Shown piece after piece: positions 50,624 to 63,864 of a stretch of 64,000 nt of DNA; the stretch's first letter is position 1, and every line of letters begins with the position of its first letter. The stretch comes from Pyrocephalus nanus. Lineage: Eukaryota; Chordata; Aves; Passeriformes; Tyrannidae. The DNA is taken from contig CM076266.1 in NCBI GenBank assembly GCA_038380795.1, forward strand, positions 44,538,425 through 44,602,424. The letters run 5' to 3'. The notes beneath the pieces were generated by a model. The model searched no databases. It was not told the DNA's origin and was given only the letters and a program-made list of their open reading frames with translations. Made by a program: the position numbers and the translations under genes.

Positions 50624-52900
50624 GTAAGACTAACCAGGAAAACAATGCATCTTTTATTAATTATTAATACCGTTTTGTTTAAAATCTGAGGATTTCTGAG
50701 GTTGCCTTATGACAAGCATTTGTCATAGTGGCAGAAAGCAGATGCAGTGTCATGCTTTATATATTGTTAGTGGAACAACATCCAGGAGAAAAAACTCCTG
50801 CCATATGTCAGTCTTGATTATGGGTAAGTGGCTAGAGAGAAGATGGGGAACACAAGATGCCAAGGTTTTTTTCCAAATGTAGTTATATATTTAGTAATCT
50901 TTTTAAATTTTTGACAGACAACAATCAACTCAGCTTAACAGGACTGGGTGTTAACCTACTTGCCTTCCTCTTCCCACATCTGGTCTTTGCTAAAACAGGA
51001 CTTCCCTCTTGGATGGTGTTTTGGTGCATTTAGAATCACTATGGCAGCTGAATGCTTTTCAGCCTTTTGCTATAGACCACCTTTTTGAGCCTTAAACTTT
51101 GGTTTGCCTCTTTTGAACTTCTTGGCTGCAGTCTTTAATGTCAAATGCATGATTAAGCCAGTCCTTTCTAGGCTGAATGTTTGCTCTCCAAGTTCTTTTT
51201 GTTCTCTGTTCTTCCATTGCCTAAATCCAGCAGCACAGATCACCACATGAGGCAACACATTGCCTGATTTACTGCCTTATTTCTTCACACTAGTAATAAT
51301 GCTCTTATTTTGTGTCCCATGAAACCTCTTGAGGTTTTAGTCAACAGAATAAAAAGGTTTTCCAATGATGTCCAAACCCTTGCCACAAACTTTTCCTTTT
51401 TCCACACAGTAGACACTGTTCCACTTAGAAACATTTTTTTTCTTCAACTTCTTTTTAATATGTTAAGTCTTGGTGGTTTTTTTGTTTTGTTTTGTTGGGG
51501 TTTTTTTATTTTTTTTTTTAAATTATTGTTTCTTCTGCGTGAAATGAAAAAAAATGCTCTGCTTCTAAATTATAATTGAAACCTCAAGAGTGAGATTTGG
51601 CCTCTGTCACAGCACTCTCTGCCAATTAGTCTGTATTGTCTGTGGTGGAGGAAAGCTAGCTAAGGGGGGTGCCCATTAGCAGCATCAGAAAGAATGTGAT
51701 AGGATCCAAACTCTATCCCCTACTCCATCCCCCTGTAAATCAGACCAGTGGACAATGAATAATTCATGAAATTCAAGAAGCCTCACTGTGACTGTCTAAT
51801 AATTCCAGTAAACTTTATGCCATGTTTGCTTCCACAAGGAAAAAAAAACCCTGATTAACAGGTTTGGGGGTTTTTTTAAACAAAGCAAGAAAGTAACACT
51901 TTTTGATACTTCCTGTCCTTACTTGTAACCCCTTCAAACTTGCTAAGACTGTGATATATGCTGTGGCGTATTCTCTGTGGCAATGCATTACCCAGGCTAA
52001 CATGTAAAGCTTGTAGTAAATTCATAATTATTTCCAGTGAAACGGAGGAGGAGAAAAGCACATTTAATGAGACGTTGTGTTGTCAGAAGAATGATAAACT
52101 TTTCTTAAGGTACCTTTTGTCTATTCTAAATAAAGGCAGCAGGAAATAGAAGAACTAAGGATACTGCAAAGTTGTGTCCAGTGCCTTGTTTTGAATAGCA
52201 ATGAAAATATTACAGAATATTAATTTACAGTAGTATCTAAGTAACAAGCCTTTTCAAAACTACTTTTTCAAAGACTGCTCCATTGATTTATATGAACTGT
52301 CTGGTATGGAAAGGAAAATTAAACAAACTTTACCAAAGAGAAGATTAAAAATATTTTTAATGGGAAGGGGAAGTTGAGTGGATGGTTATGCTCCAGTTAA
52401 GGAAGGAAAACAAGAAGAGTGTTGAATAGAAACAAATTCACAGGAGCTTATTCTATTAGAGGGAAGAATGGTAATTATTAACAAATGTGCTATAAAAATG
52501 TTTAAATTAAAGAATGTTGACATTTTTAAAGAAGGCACTAGTGTAACAAAGATGCATATTACTTCCTTCTGCACTTTCAACTTGAGAAAGTTTGTTATGG
52601 AACTGCACACTGCTGATGAAATAAGAGAAAAAGGGTATATTTATTTAATTGCTAACTTTTTCAAATTGTACTCCCCAAGCATTTTTATTCAAAGTAAACA
52701 TTGATCGTGTCTTTTTTAAAGAAAGACATTCCCTTTGAGCAAATTTTGTAAGTATCCACTACTTTTAGAAATTCAAGTCAATAACTTAAGTGAATAAAGA
52801 TTAATGTAAGTAATCTTAAGCATATGTATATGATTGCAAGCACTTATTACAGAAGTCTAAATGAAATTTTTTTGCTAAAACAACTATTTATTCTTTCTAG
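50624..52900 (+). other. 2.3 kb intron between exons G and H
   Basis: Intron with donor GTAAGA and acceptor TTCTTTCTAG. It has a long T-rich stretch near 51475-51525. Frames at 51310-51579 and 52386-52704 are compositionally AT-rich and have no family features. No repeat family or gene was recognised. Confidence 0.75.
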
Positions 52901-53164
52901 GAAAAAGTAAGAAAAAGGATAAATGCAGAAATTCTCAGTTGTATCCTCTGATCGAGAATCAGTTTTGTCCGTGTGACAAGTACAGTGCTCAACCTGTGGG
53001 GAATTGGTCGGACTGTATTTTACCAGAGGGCAAGATGGAAGTATTGCTAGGAATGAAGGTACAAGGGGACATTAAGGAATGTGGACAAGGCTATCGGTAC
53101 CAAGCCATGGCATGCTATGACCAAAACAATCGACTTGTGGAAACATCACGATGCAACAGTCATG
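52901..53164 (+). CDS. THSD7A: THSD7A exon H: KSKKKDKC linker and VGNWSDC repeat
   Basis: Coding exon of 264 nt, phase 1 in and phase 1 out. It enters after TTCTAG with KSKKKDKCRNSQLYPLIEN, a lysine-rich segment within a TSP1 repeat, and closes that repeat with FCPC. The next repeat has VGNWSDC, a long insert ILPEGKMEVLLGMKVQGD, then CGQGYRYQAMACYDQNNR and ends RCNSHG. NWS is a possible glycosylation site. The agreement with recalled human THSD7A is very high over VLLGMKVQGDIKECGQGYRY. The donor GTATTT is weak at +5. Reading on into the intron gives 26 more codons before a stop at 53242. Confidence 0.96.
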
Positions 53165-55877
53165 GTATTTCGAAAACTATTTTCTTTCCTCTTTATTTAT
53201 GTGCTTTAATTAGTTCATGTGTACAAGTAGAATTATCAGGTTAATATTTATTGCTTAGGCTGCATTTTATCCCAAGATACCTTCAAACCCAGCACACATT
53301 TTTGCTGACTTGTAAAATAGTCAGCTTAATTTTTATTAATTGCTATTGTGCAATATTTAAAAGTAAAATCATGCTAAGTTACTAACTAGGTATTTTAATG
53401 AAAAAAAATTGTTATTTTTCTGATAACTGCATCTAGAAATTTGAAAATAAAGCCATTTAGAAGGGTCAAATTCTCAAAACATTAACAAGCACATGACTAA
53501 TTTGGAAAGGCTGAAATTATTTCCATTAGTTCTTTAGATAGCTTTAAACTTCTTGAATAGCCTTATCGCTCTCCATTTATTCTTCAGCACCTTAACAGGC
53601 AGGCATATATTGATCTGAGTTCAACAACACGCAACACTTTTTCTCTATATAAATGTCATGTGTAAAACTGGGATGGTTAAGGAGTTTATATTCTTTGCTC
53701 TCTCCTGAAGCAATTAAAAAGACTGTTCCTTCCTACAGGGGATGCATCTGTAGCATTAGGATCAGAACTGGCCCTTTCTGGCTTTCAGTGAGCCAGAATT
53801 GTGCTAATTGACATCACTGGAGTTTTTGTGCTCTTTTTTTTTCCCCGCTTGCAGTGAAAAATTGTATCTGAGCAGTTGGTATGAAAGGCTGGATATAAGT
53901 TTCAGTGTCATTAAAAGGTCAACATAAGTTTAATTCTTATATGTATTATACTTTCTAACGTCAAATTAAGATAACAGAAATTTCATTTATTTAGCTGAAT
54001 ATATTTGAACTAGCTAATCAAATTTAATTAAATAAGGAGATTTTAGTTTGTACTATTAATTCCTGTTTAGAGCTTTGATAAATTAGAAACTCAATGTATC
54101 AAGCCAAGCTGTTAGCATATCTTTGTAATACAATGGAAAAGTGGTATTTCAGCTTAAATCCTCAAAACAAAGCTGAAAGATAATTTTGTGGAGAATTTTC
54201 TCCCATGTTTATTTTTATTTAAAATCATCTTTTCCTGTAGTTAGCTCATACTGGAAGATATGTTTGTTTAAATACCTTTGAATGACAAAGTCTAAATCCT
54301 AAATTCTCATGGGACAGAAAATCTCTCTTTTTACTCTGCGGATATTCTTTAATTCTGTTCTCAGCTATCTGCTCTGGGTTGAGGCCTGCAAAGATTTAGT
54401 TTTGTTCTGTGTAGTCTAAAAGCATCCTTCACAAAACACAATAGAGCATTGCTTTGTTGTGTTTTTTCTTTCTGCATTTCCATCATTTTTCTGACAGGAA
54501 ATTTGAAGTCCCTTTTAACTCTCCTTGTAAACTGGAAGTGTTTGCCAGTCATTACTATATTTATTGGAAATTGGGAAGCCAGAATGCTCTGGGTTTAGGT
54601 GTTGTTCTCTTTTGAATTCTTCCTCTCTAGATTAGTTCATTAAGGTGTCTGGTTCTTTGCTATTCCACCATGCCACCCCCATCTCCCCCCCACTCCCCTC
54701 CTCATGTGTGTTTTCTCATCAGTTCTATTACGGTGAGAGAGTACAGTTAACTTGGTCCATGGTGTAATGTGTGAGCAGATAAAGCTTGGAATTGCTATGA
54801 ACTAATCCTATATTCCTTGCACTTTTCTAAAATTGCTTGACAGGAATTTCTTGTATACAGGGAATGAAGTATCTAACATTGACGATAAGGAATTAAACAG
54901 GCACTAAGGAATATGACAATGAAATTATGGTTTCCTTTCCAGTAGCTCCTCTAGTTGTTGTACATAGGTAATAGTATAGGCTTCCCTTATTTATTGTCTG
55001 CCTTCAGCATTTTTCCAGGTTTAGCTTACTTTTGCAGATACAAGGCAGCTAGAGCAAATGATATTCAATCTAATTTCAGTTAATGTCTCTGCCTTTTCTG
55101 AAAGTCTGCTTTGTATCCATGGATTATGTTCTGATGATTTTTTTTATTTTTTCAATGTGTATAAACTGCTGTTTTGCCAAGTAAATCCTATTTCATGTCT
55201 TCCCAGTATTTATGATGCTTTTCATGTTATTTTCATGCCCTTTTTCTATGGCAGTTCTTTAGTTTGGCATCATCTCTAGATTTCAGTGTGCTGTTTGTTG
55301 GTTGGATTGGCTATATTATGCCAAATCAACAAGGGACTTCTGTGGTATCACAATAGTACCCCACCTGCTAACAAATAAAAGTGTCTTGTAGTTTCCCATC
55401 AATCTGTGTTTGTTTTTTCAAGCTGAAGTTGACAGGACTCAGAAATCAAGCCTGCTTGTGTTATTTTTGTAAATTTTAACAAAGTTATTTTTCTGCAGAA
55501 GTGATAACACTGGATTTTTCACTAATTTTAAAACTGATCCAAAGTTTCAGCAGTTTTTTCAACTACATTATCTGTTTTACTTAGAAATTTGTTTTACTCT
55601 TTGTTCCTGCGGATCTGTTATTTCTTTTCCAACTAGTATAGTATGTAGTTGCATTTTTTTAATAGGATATTATTTGCTCAATTGGCTTGCAGTAGTAGAG
55701 AAATCAAAACCTTTAAGAAGATCTCTCCTGTGTGGTATCCAACTTTTACTTGAACTTTTGTTATCTCCTGACACTATGAAAACCTGAGGTGCGAAGTGGA
55801 GATAATTGAACTTCTTCAGCTGTGACAACAACCTCTAAATTTGACAAGAGGGACAAACTGCACCCACACTGATGTTA

Positions 55878-55911
55878 TTAATATATCATAGGACATGCTA
55901 TGATATATTAA
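55878..55911. repeat. Perfect 14-bp inverted repeat with 6-nt loop
   Basis: TTAATATATCATAG (55878-55891), loop GACATG and CTATGATATATTAA (55898-55911) pair exactly. It is AT-rich and begins and ends with TTAA/TTAA-like ends. It could be a hairpin by chance in AT-rich DNA, or the remnant of a very small palindromic element. Confidence 0.85.
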
Positions 55912-58900
55912 AATGCCGTAAGAAACTCAAATTGAGAGACTGTCAAAAGTTTTATGTAAATATTGCCATGCAAATTTATGGGGCAATGAACAGGTCAGTG
56001 CTGCAAGTCATGATGTTTTGAGTGGAAGGAATGAGAAGACAAATCCTCTCTGCGATGCCAAAAAATTCGTAAGCTGTTTTGAAAAATGTGATTATAATCA
56101 CAATTAAATTAAGTTACTCAGAAAAGAAAAGGTAAACAGGGGCAGAAGAATAAGTACATGAGAGCTCTTTTTACTGCTTGACACATCTCATTTTCAAAAG
56201 CTTTGAGAAGAGTTAGCAACACACTAACAGTTTCACAGACACCAAGGAGCTAAAGAACAGGTGTGACACAAGGATAGTGCTAAATTAGCAGACCCACTGG
56301 GAGATTCTTGTGATAATTTTTGAAATTTTGGGTGCATTTATAAGGTCCCAAGTACGAACAAGTTTCTCAAACTGTCAGGAGTGACCGTAACACAAAAGGA
56401 AAGGCAAAATATAATAAAATAAATCTGTTGTTACCACTGGGTGAGAACACTGGGGAGCAAAGGAAGGCCAGAGCCTTTCTGAAGAGAGTCCTTAGCTTTC
56501 TGTAGCTTAACAGGTGCTTCAAAAGAAATCCCAAACAAAGAGCTGAAAACAGACCAAAGTTTCATCTGCAAAGAGACAAGGCAGTTTGTTTTTTTCCTCA
56601 CTTTCTTTTTTATCTTTGGGTGTCTATTTTCATTGTTACATATGTCAAGTATTTTGATTTTTCATTTAAAAATATTTAGTTTCAAATTTGAGCTAAATTT
56701 GCTGGTGAAAGAGTTTAAACCACTCAGCAGCCATTTGAAATATTCTGCCACTGGTATTTTTCAACCATTCCAGTTCTTCAGAGTGTAGGGAGGAGCTAAC
56801 AGCTTCCAGTTGCCAACAGATGTGGTAACTGAGCTGTGGTTTACCTGTTTTTCTTAATGGAAGACACATAAATTGCCTTTTCTCTTGTTCATTCTATTCT
56901 TCAATACTAAATAGGTAATTTTACTGGAGAAACATAAAAACATACAATTCACTTGATAGTCATATGTGAGAGGTTTTTTTCCATTAGAAAAGCAGCAGTT
57001 GTTTTTCATAGCCTTATCCCTGTCATCACTAGAATATTAGAGCTCTGCAGATAGTGACATGTGTCTGCCAACAATCTGTTTCAGTGTATTTGTGAAAAAA
57101 AATTGAGATTCTCTTCATTGTCCCTTTAAACTGCACCTTGAAATTTCATGACAAAAAAATCAAAAGCAAGACACTGTCATGTGGCACTACACTATCTGCT
57201 CTTCAATATCTAGTTTTTCTCCATCATATATCAATTAAGGATCATGACCCACAAAAGCTGAGCGGTGGCTCTGTTTGTGTGTGCCTAGTGAAGGCAAACA
57301 TTGTAGTTGCACGGCAGACAGATGCAGAATTTTTATATAGGTCGTATTACCCTTCTTAATTCATGTCCATTTACTGTTAAGACCTTAGGCACAGTCAAGC
57401 AGTCAGGATAGTTTGTCTGCTGCCTTATTAGTGTGAGATTATTTGCCCCTTTAGCATTAATTAAATGAGATGCATTGATTTGTGCTGACTCTACAAAGCC
57501 TTCTGTGGCTACAAGGCTTATGTGGGGGATTAGAGAGGAATATCTGCGTATCAGTGAATACTTTTACAACAGCTGTTAGGAGTATCAGTGTGAATCGAGG
57601 AATTTTGTATTTAGTTGCTTATATGTGCAACAGTAAAATCTCGTATGATATAATGGAGTCGGCGGAGACCAAGATGTCTGTTAGAATTGCTTTATCCACT
57701 TTTATTAGGATTTTTTAAATCCTAATGTTTTTTGGCTTTCAATATTCTAACCTGAGGCAATGCAAATTTATCCAGAAGAAAATATCAGTGTTAAAATTTA
57801 ATTGAGGGTGTCTGTTGAATGTTTATTCAAAAGTAAATTTATTTCCCATAGGAACTTCTAATCTAGTATGGTAGTAAGCTTAGGTTCTGAAATCGTTATT
57901 AGGATACTTTGATGTTTCATAGCTTATATATTTTCTAAGATTTTCTTTTAAAATATATATTTATGTCACGTGTTCCCTAAGAATATGCTACCTTTTGCCT
58001 TGCACCACAAATCCTACCTTAGGCTTCTGCATTGTGGTGCCACCACATCTTCCTTGTCAACAGGTCATCTGTTTTGAAGCAATTGTCCATCAACCCAAAG
58101 CCCTGTAGTTAGTTCATCAGAGACAGAACTACTGGTGCAGAAGATAGTTAAGCATGAGCAATTGCTTTCAGGTTTGGAGGGTAATCCAGGAAAAAAAAAA
58201 AAAAAGAAAAAAAAGTCTCATGGTTTTCAGTCTATCTTTCCATGGCTCAATAGAAATACAAATAGTCTCCAGAAATACATACCTTCTGTTACAAATGAAA
58301 TGCAAATACTTGTATATTTCTAGGTCCTGGAAGATGTATATTTCTTATTTCCTATATTTCCTAAAACAAAAAAAAAAAAAAATTTAAAAAATCTATGATA
58401 AGAACATGAACCATTCTGACATTGCTGGGATTTTTTTTGAAACATAGTATAACTTTTGGTCATAAAAGCAGGAGCATAACTGCCAGTCCTACGGACAAAA
58501 GAGTTCATGTTAACACTTTGTAAGATGGTTATATTTTCACACTCTACAGCCTTCAACTCAGGTAGTCGGTCTGCTCTTACACATTACAAGTGCAATTTGT
58601 GGGGGAAAATCCTGTATCCACCTACTTAACCTGCTTTGTCATTGGAAAAAGTTTGAAGTCCATTAGAGTCCTCCCTTATAAATTATCCATCACATCTGTT
58701 AATGACTTTGTTCTAGGAGTCCAGATTTTATAGCCAATTAGCAAGGGGACAGTAACTTTTCCCTTTTACTAATGAGTTCTGTTCATAATCCTAGTGGTTC
58801 GAAGTCATTTGTTAGATTGTGGTTCAGTAATCTTTAATGATAGAATAGCCGTGTTCCTGCTCATAATAGACAACTGCCCATTTCACAGCCTCATGAAGTT

Positions 58901-60524
58901 CAGCTGATAGGAGCTGAAATAATCAAGAAGCTGCTGCCCTGGGAAAAGGCATACGCCCTTAGAGATAGGCATCTCTTTCCAATAGCTCTCTGGACCATGC
59001 AGGGCCTGTACTCTGTACCACAGTGCACCAAGGTCTCATCTCTCCAGCATCCCTCAGATGTTCATTGGCAAAGGAAGAGATTTAGGAAGCATGAAGGCAA
59101 CAAAATGAACTGCTGATGTTCAGATTTCTTCAGCCTTTACAGTGTTGGTCTGCTATTTCATTATCCCTCCCTCCTCTATAAACATTTTTCCTCGGCTTTC
59201 TTCTTCATAGCAATTTCACTACTCTTGTTCTTTCCTTCTCTCTGCATCTCTTGTATTTCTACCTTGGTAATTTTTTACTTGTTCTTTAAACCTCAGAGCT
59301 CTTGTATGACTTTTGGTGCAGGTATATTAACCAGCCTATTTATGTGATACAACTGGGTGATATTCCACCGTAAAGACACTCACCCACACTTTAGAGGCCT
59401 ATTTCATTAGTAAGGTTTTGCACTCTAACACAAATGTCACCATTTCAAGGATGATTTGATCGGACTGAAAACAATACTGAATATCAAAAAATGGCTCATT
59501 CGTGTCCTTTTCATGTCAGAAGCTACGTATCTGCATCACCAGTGCCATTTGCATGTAATATTTTGGCTTTCTGTGTTTATATTTTTTAAAATATTTTTTC
59601 TATATAACAACATGCTGTCCTCTCTCTTGCTAAAATTTTTACAGTGTGAACAAAGTTTACAAATACAAATACCGGAAATTTAACAAAAAACAGCTAAAAA
59701 AATAAACTTTTCAAAATTTCTAAATATCTGCTTTCCTGGATTTCAGGTAGGGTTGCTATGAACTTACAGAGCTTATCATCCTTGATCACTCTAAAAGATA
59801 TGCAGACATCATAGACACAGAAAAACATCTGAGGTGATGACAAACTCCAGAGAAGTTTTTTCTGAAACAGAGCATTCATTAGGTAGTAAATGGAGTGAAA
59901 CAAGTCATTTACAAAAAGTAATTTATTTTTTTATTTCACTCTTCTTTCTTGACTAAAGTAGTATTTGTAAGCAGTTTGAAGTCTGCTTCTGCCTGGTTCT
60001 AAGGGAGTCCAGTGGCATAGCTAAATGCTAAATAGTCTGTTGATCAAAATAGTGAGGCCCCTGAGAGGAAAAGATGCCAAAGGATGAATATGCCAAAAAC
60101 TTTTTGATGTCTGATATAACAGGGTCGTTTTCATTTTGCATACTAATTACATACAGAATGCAAATCAGAGGCCAATGTTTTTATTTCTTCTCTTTGTCCT
60201 CTATTTTGATTTGTTAGAATGTTTTTCATTACATTTCATTGTGTGGTCAGGGGATATCAGAATAAGCTGTCAAGAGCCAGCTGCTTGTGCTTCACCAAGA
60301 TATTGCTTATGTCAGGGTGTTTTGTTCTTTTCTCTTCTTTCTTCATTTTGAATCCCTATGCAGTGTGCCTTTATAATTCTCCTGAATTTATTTCCCTGAG
60401 CCACTTATTTCCTCCTCCTTCTCCTTGTCTTTTCTTACCCTTTTCTCTATTCCCCCTCAGTCTCTATTTTATTTTACATTTTCTCTGTTGTTTTGACTTC
60501 TGTCTCTTTGACATGAAAAGTAAC

Positions 60525-60735
60525 TTCATAGAATCATAGAACATCCCGAGTTGGAAGGGACCCACAAGGATCATCAAAGTCCAAATCCTGACCCTGTGCA
60601 GGACACCCCAAGAATCACACCACATGATTGAGTGCATTGTCCAAATGCTTTCTGAACTCCAGCAGGCTTGGTGCTGCCATCACTTCCCTGTTCCAGTGCC
60701 AAACCACCCTTTGGGTGCAGAACCAAGCTAAACAT
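60525..60735 (-). mobile_element. CR1 LINE fragment (3' end), antisense
   Basis: Starts with TCATAGAATCATAGAACATC and continues CCGAGTTGGAAGGGACCCAC, AGAATCACACCACATGATTG and CAGCAGGCTTGGTGCTGCC. This is the same CR1 type as the copy at 48094, short and 5'-truncated. Its right border near CTAAACATTGGG is approximate. Confidence 0.93.
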
Positions 60736-63700
60736 TGGGTTCTTTATTTATTTATTTCCTTCTTTCTGAAGAAGCTGTGAAACTCCTTCCTTTATTCTAT
60801 TTGTGCCTTTGACCTTTTTTTGCATTCAGTGTTCTTAGTATACCAGTGGTTAGTAGAGGTTTTTTTATGCTTGTCTTGCATCTTACACAATAATAGATGT
60901 TTTTCTTTTCTGTTCTCTGAAAATGTTTCACATTTTCAGAAGCTTCCTACCTTGTTAGAGCTTCATTTTATCCTTTCAATTATTGACTCCATTCTTGTTT
61001 TCTTTTTTTCCATTCTTCTTTTTCAGCTGTTTATATATGGAGTTTGGGTCTTGATGACTTTCTGAGGAAATAGAAAAGAGGGAGAGGAGAGCATCGTAGG
61101 CCAGATATCCTAGAGATGGCATAGGAAAGAGCTCTATAGTGAGCAGAAGCTATTCCATGAAGCTTGTAAGATTAAAGACCCCCTATAAGACTGCAGTTCA
61201 GTATTTTTTCATTATAAAGCATGTGGGAAATGTCAAGTGAACCACTACATCCTTTACAAAATGGATTAACATATAAACAAGGTTGCAGTTTTCCATGTTA
61301 TAACTCTTATTAAGACTCTGTACCTGTAATATGATACTTTTCTGTCTTTTTTGCCTTCTATGTTAAGGAAGTTTTAGTGGCTGACTTAAATGTAGATACT
61401 TCATAGATAGTGTGAATAAAGGTTGATGTAGAGATATGGTTTCATTTGATATTTTATGGAATTACTTGAAATATAGCTCAGTGTAATTAAAATGTTACCT
61501 GGAACTTGCATATAATATAATGTGTTTGATACAACTTATATCTGCAAGTTTCTAATGTTAAACTTTTTTATGTTAACATTAATATTTAATATTCTTATTA
61601 TCTAAAAAAACCTTTGTTCTCCTTGTTTGGATGAACTGAAGGGAAATAAGGCAAAATAGTTTCTAATTTGTCAATCATTTTAGTTTTGTATATTCCACAC
61701 AGGTTTCTTTTGGTGGGCTAAGAAGTATTATCAAATTCCCAATATATCATGGTATACTGAGAAGATGCCTTTGAGAGTTATTAAGATAAACTCAGAGGTT
61801 TGTGGAAGTCCTTAAAATAAAGTCTTCCTGTACTGGATGAAGTTACCTACTTAAGGTTTTACAACACATTTAAAACAACTAGAATTTGGTCCTTTCAAAA
61901 AAGAATTTGAAGTCATGTTGAAAGTCAAGGCAGCGTTTCAGAATCTCAAAATGATTCATAGAGCAGTAAAATCTTTGCATAGTTCTATGAGACAATAAAT
62001 ATCACTAAACACTTACTGCTTGGAGGTAGTTGTTTCTTTTAACTTTTTGGGATTTGCCCATTTTCATTCAGTAGCTTCTTGATTGTATGAGTGCATGGGT
62101 TTGTTTAGCAAGAGGGCTGACCTAAGAGGGCTTGCTGAAAGCTCATTTCTGGTGAAGATGCAGAGTTTGGTATTTATGCAATCAAGGTTCGGTGTAGGAT
62201 GGAGCTGTGATATAGGGTGCATTGGATTTGTAAGACTCAGAGATGTCAGGTAAAGTGAAATGTAATCAATTTTGGCTTTACTACTGCAGGGCAATCTATA
62301 TCACCACCTCTGATATTCAGTGATATGATCTTCAAAAATATATTTTAACACAATGTCCCTTTCATATATCATCACTGAGCTGATCAATCAAATGGCAAGA
62401 TATATTTAATAAATATGCTTGCAATTCAAGCTCATAACATTCTAGGCATTTTAAGGAGGTATGTGGAGATGGTGGGCATTAGTTTTGCAGTGCTCAAATC
62501 CAGGATGCGCTCTGTATATTTATTTAACACTTCCAAATAGAGCAAAGCCATACAGTATAAAATCATCACCTGAATTAGACCATAAAATACTACGATTGCT
62601 ACCATTTTTTTTTTAAAAACTTCCTTATATCTAAAATAAATCAATGGAAACAACTAGAAATAGGTATATATTTTAATTTTTTTGATTCTTTACACACCTT
62701 GTAATTGGTTACTTTTAGAAGAGATAGATTAGCTTTACTTACAAGTATATGTTAAAACATAAAGCTGCTGACATCAGCTCTGATGGAAAGGTAGTGATCG
62801 CTTTCAAACTAAAAAAATTCAGTATTTCCCAGAAACACGTGAAACCATGTCTAGCAAACTGTGCCAATCTTTTGAGAGCGATTTTACCCAAGTACAAGTC
62901 AATTTTGCAACTGTTTTCATCAAATATCTTAATACACTTTTAAATGTACTGAGGTTTTTTTAATCTTTTAAGTGAACATTTGGCAATAGTAAATACCTTG
63001 TGGAACTGATGCAGTAAAGGGGAGGTGAGAGTTCATACATGTCCAGGATATTGTTGTAAAAAGATAGTAAAGGCCAGCTTTTTATTTGGCATTTAATAGC
63101 TTCTCCCTTAAATATTGGAATAAATTAAACATATTTTAGAGCTATGCCATATGTTGCTTTTGAAAGAAAGACATTTTCACTTATTCAGTGAATTGAGGCC
63201 TCATGTTACTCCCTGCAGACCATGTCATACCCCCTTCCAACCTCTCAGGACCGATGACTTATCCAAACCAAACATCTGCTTTTCCATTCAGTGCAATTAT
63301 TCAGTGTGCTACTGGGGGCAGATGGTTGTTAATCGGCAGATCATTAATGTGGCAGGCTACTCTCTCTTTCTAGCCTTACAAAGGTCACAAGGTGTTAAGT
63401 TCTCTTGCTCCAGGCTGGCAAGATGCATATCTTCTCAGCTGGATTTTTGATGTAAAACTGCAATTGAATTACTTGATACAGTTGTGGAGTAGCCTTTAAT
63501 GAAACCTTTTTTCCTTAAAAAAATAATACATATTGTTTATACAAAGTAAGAATGATGCAGCCAAGAACTGGTTAGTGTCAATTACACTGCAGCTGTCAAA
63601 AAGTTTGAGTGCTGAAATCTGGTGAGCGTGAATCCTAATCACAGAGCAGTGAGGATGCTCAGCTGCTACTCTAACACAGTCTCCAGCTATATGTGTCAAT

Positions 63701-63864
63701 TTTCTTCAGAATTTAATTTAGCCCTAATGATGAAGAAATCTCTCTATTCACACAGTCCTGTCAAGTCAAACTTTGGACAATCTAAATGAAGTAGACGAGG
63801 GCTTCAGGGAGAAGTGGCAAAGTGACATGCTGAAGAGGTTTCACTTTCTTTTCTATTCATGCAG

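Larger units (their letters stand above)
53165..63864 (+). other. 10.7 kb intron between exons H and I
   Basis: AT-rich intron ending in TTCATGCAG. It holds a perfect 14-bp inverted repeat (55878-55911), an antisense CR1 fragment (60525-60735) and A-rich runs near 58190 and 58367. T-rich sequence at 55050-55700 may be a very old LINE. The stretches at 57360-57480 and 62080-62300 look like candidate conserved non-coding elements. Open frames here, including the 99-codon one at 63151-63450, show no domain. Confidence 0.75.

Noticed and set aside
55050..55700. T-rich region resembling an ancient LINE
   Set aside because: Only one short segment (around 55262) hints at LINE similarity; too degraded to list as an element.
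63151..63450. 99-codon open frame with several cysteines before exon I
   Set aside because: No TSP1 pattern, no suitable acceptor and donor pair, and the frame between exons H and I is complete without it.
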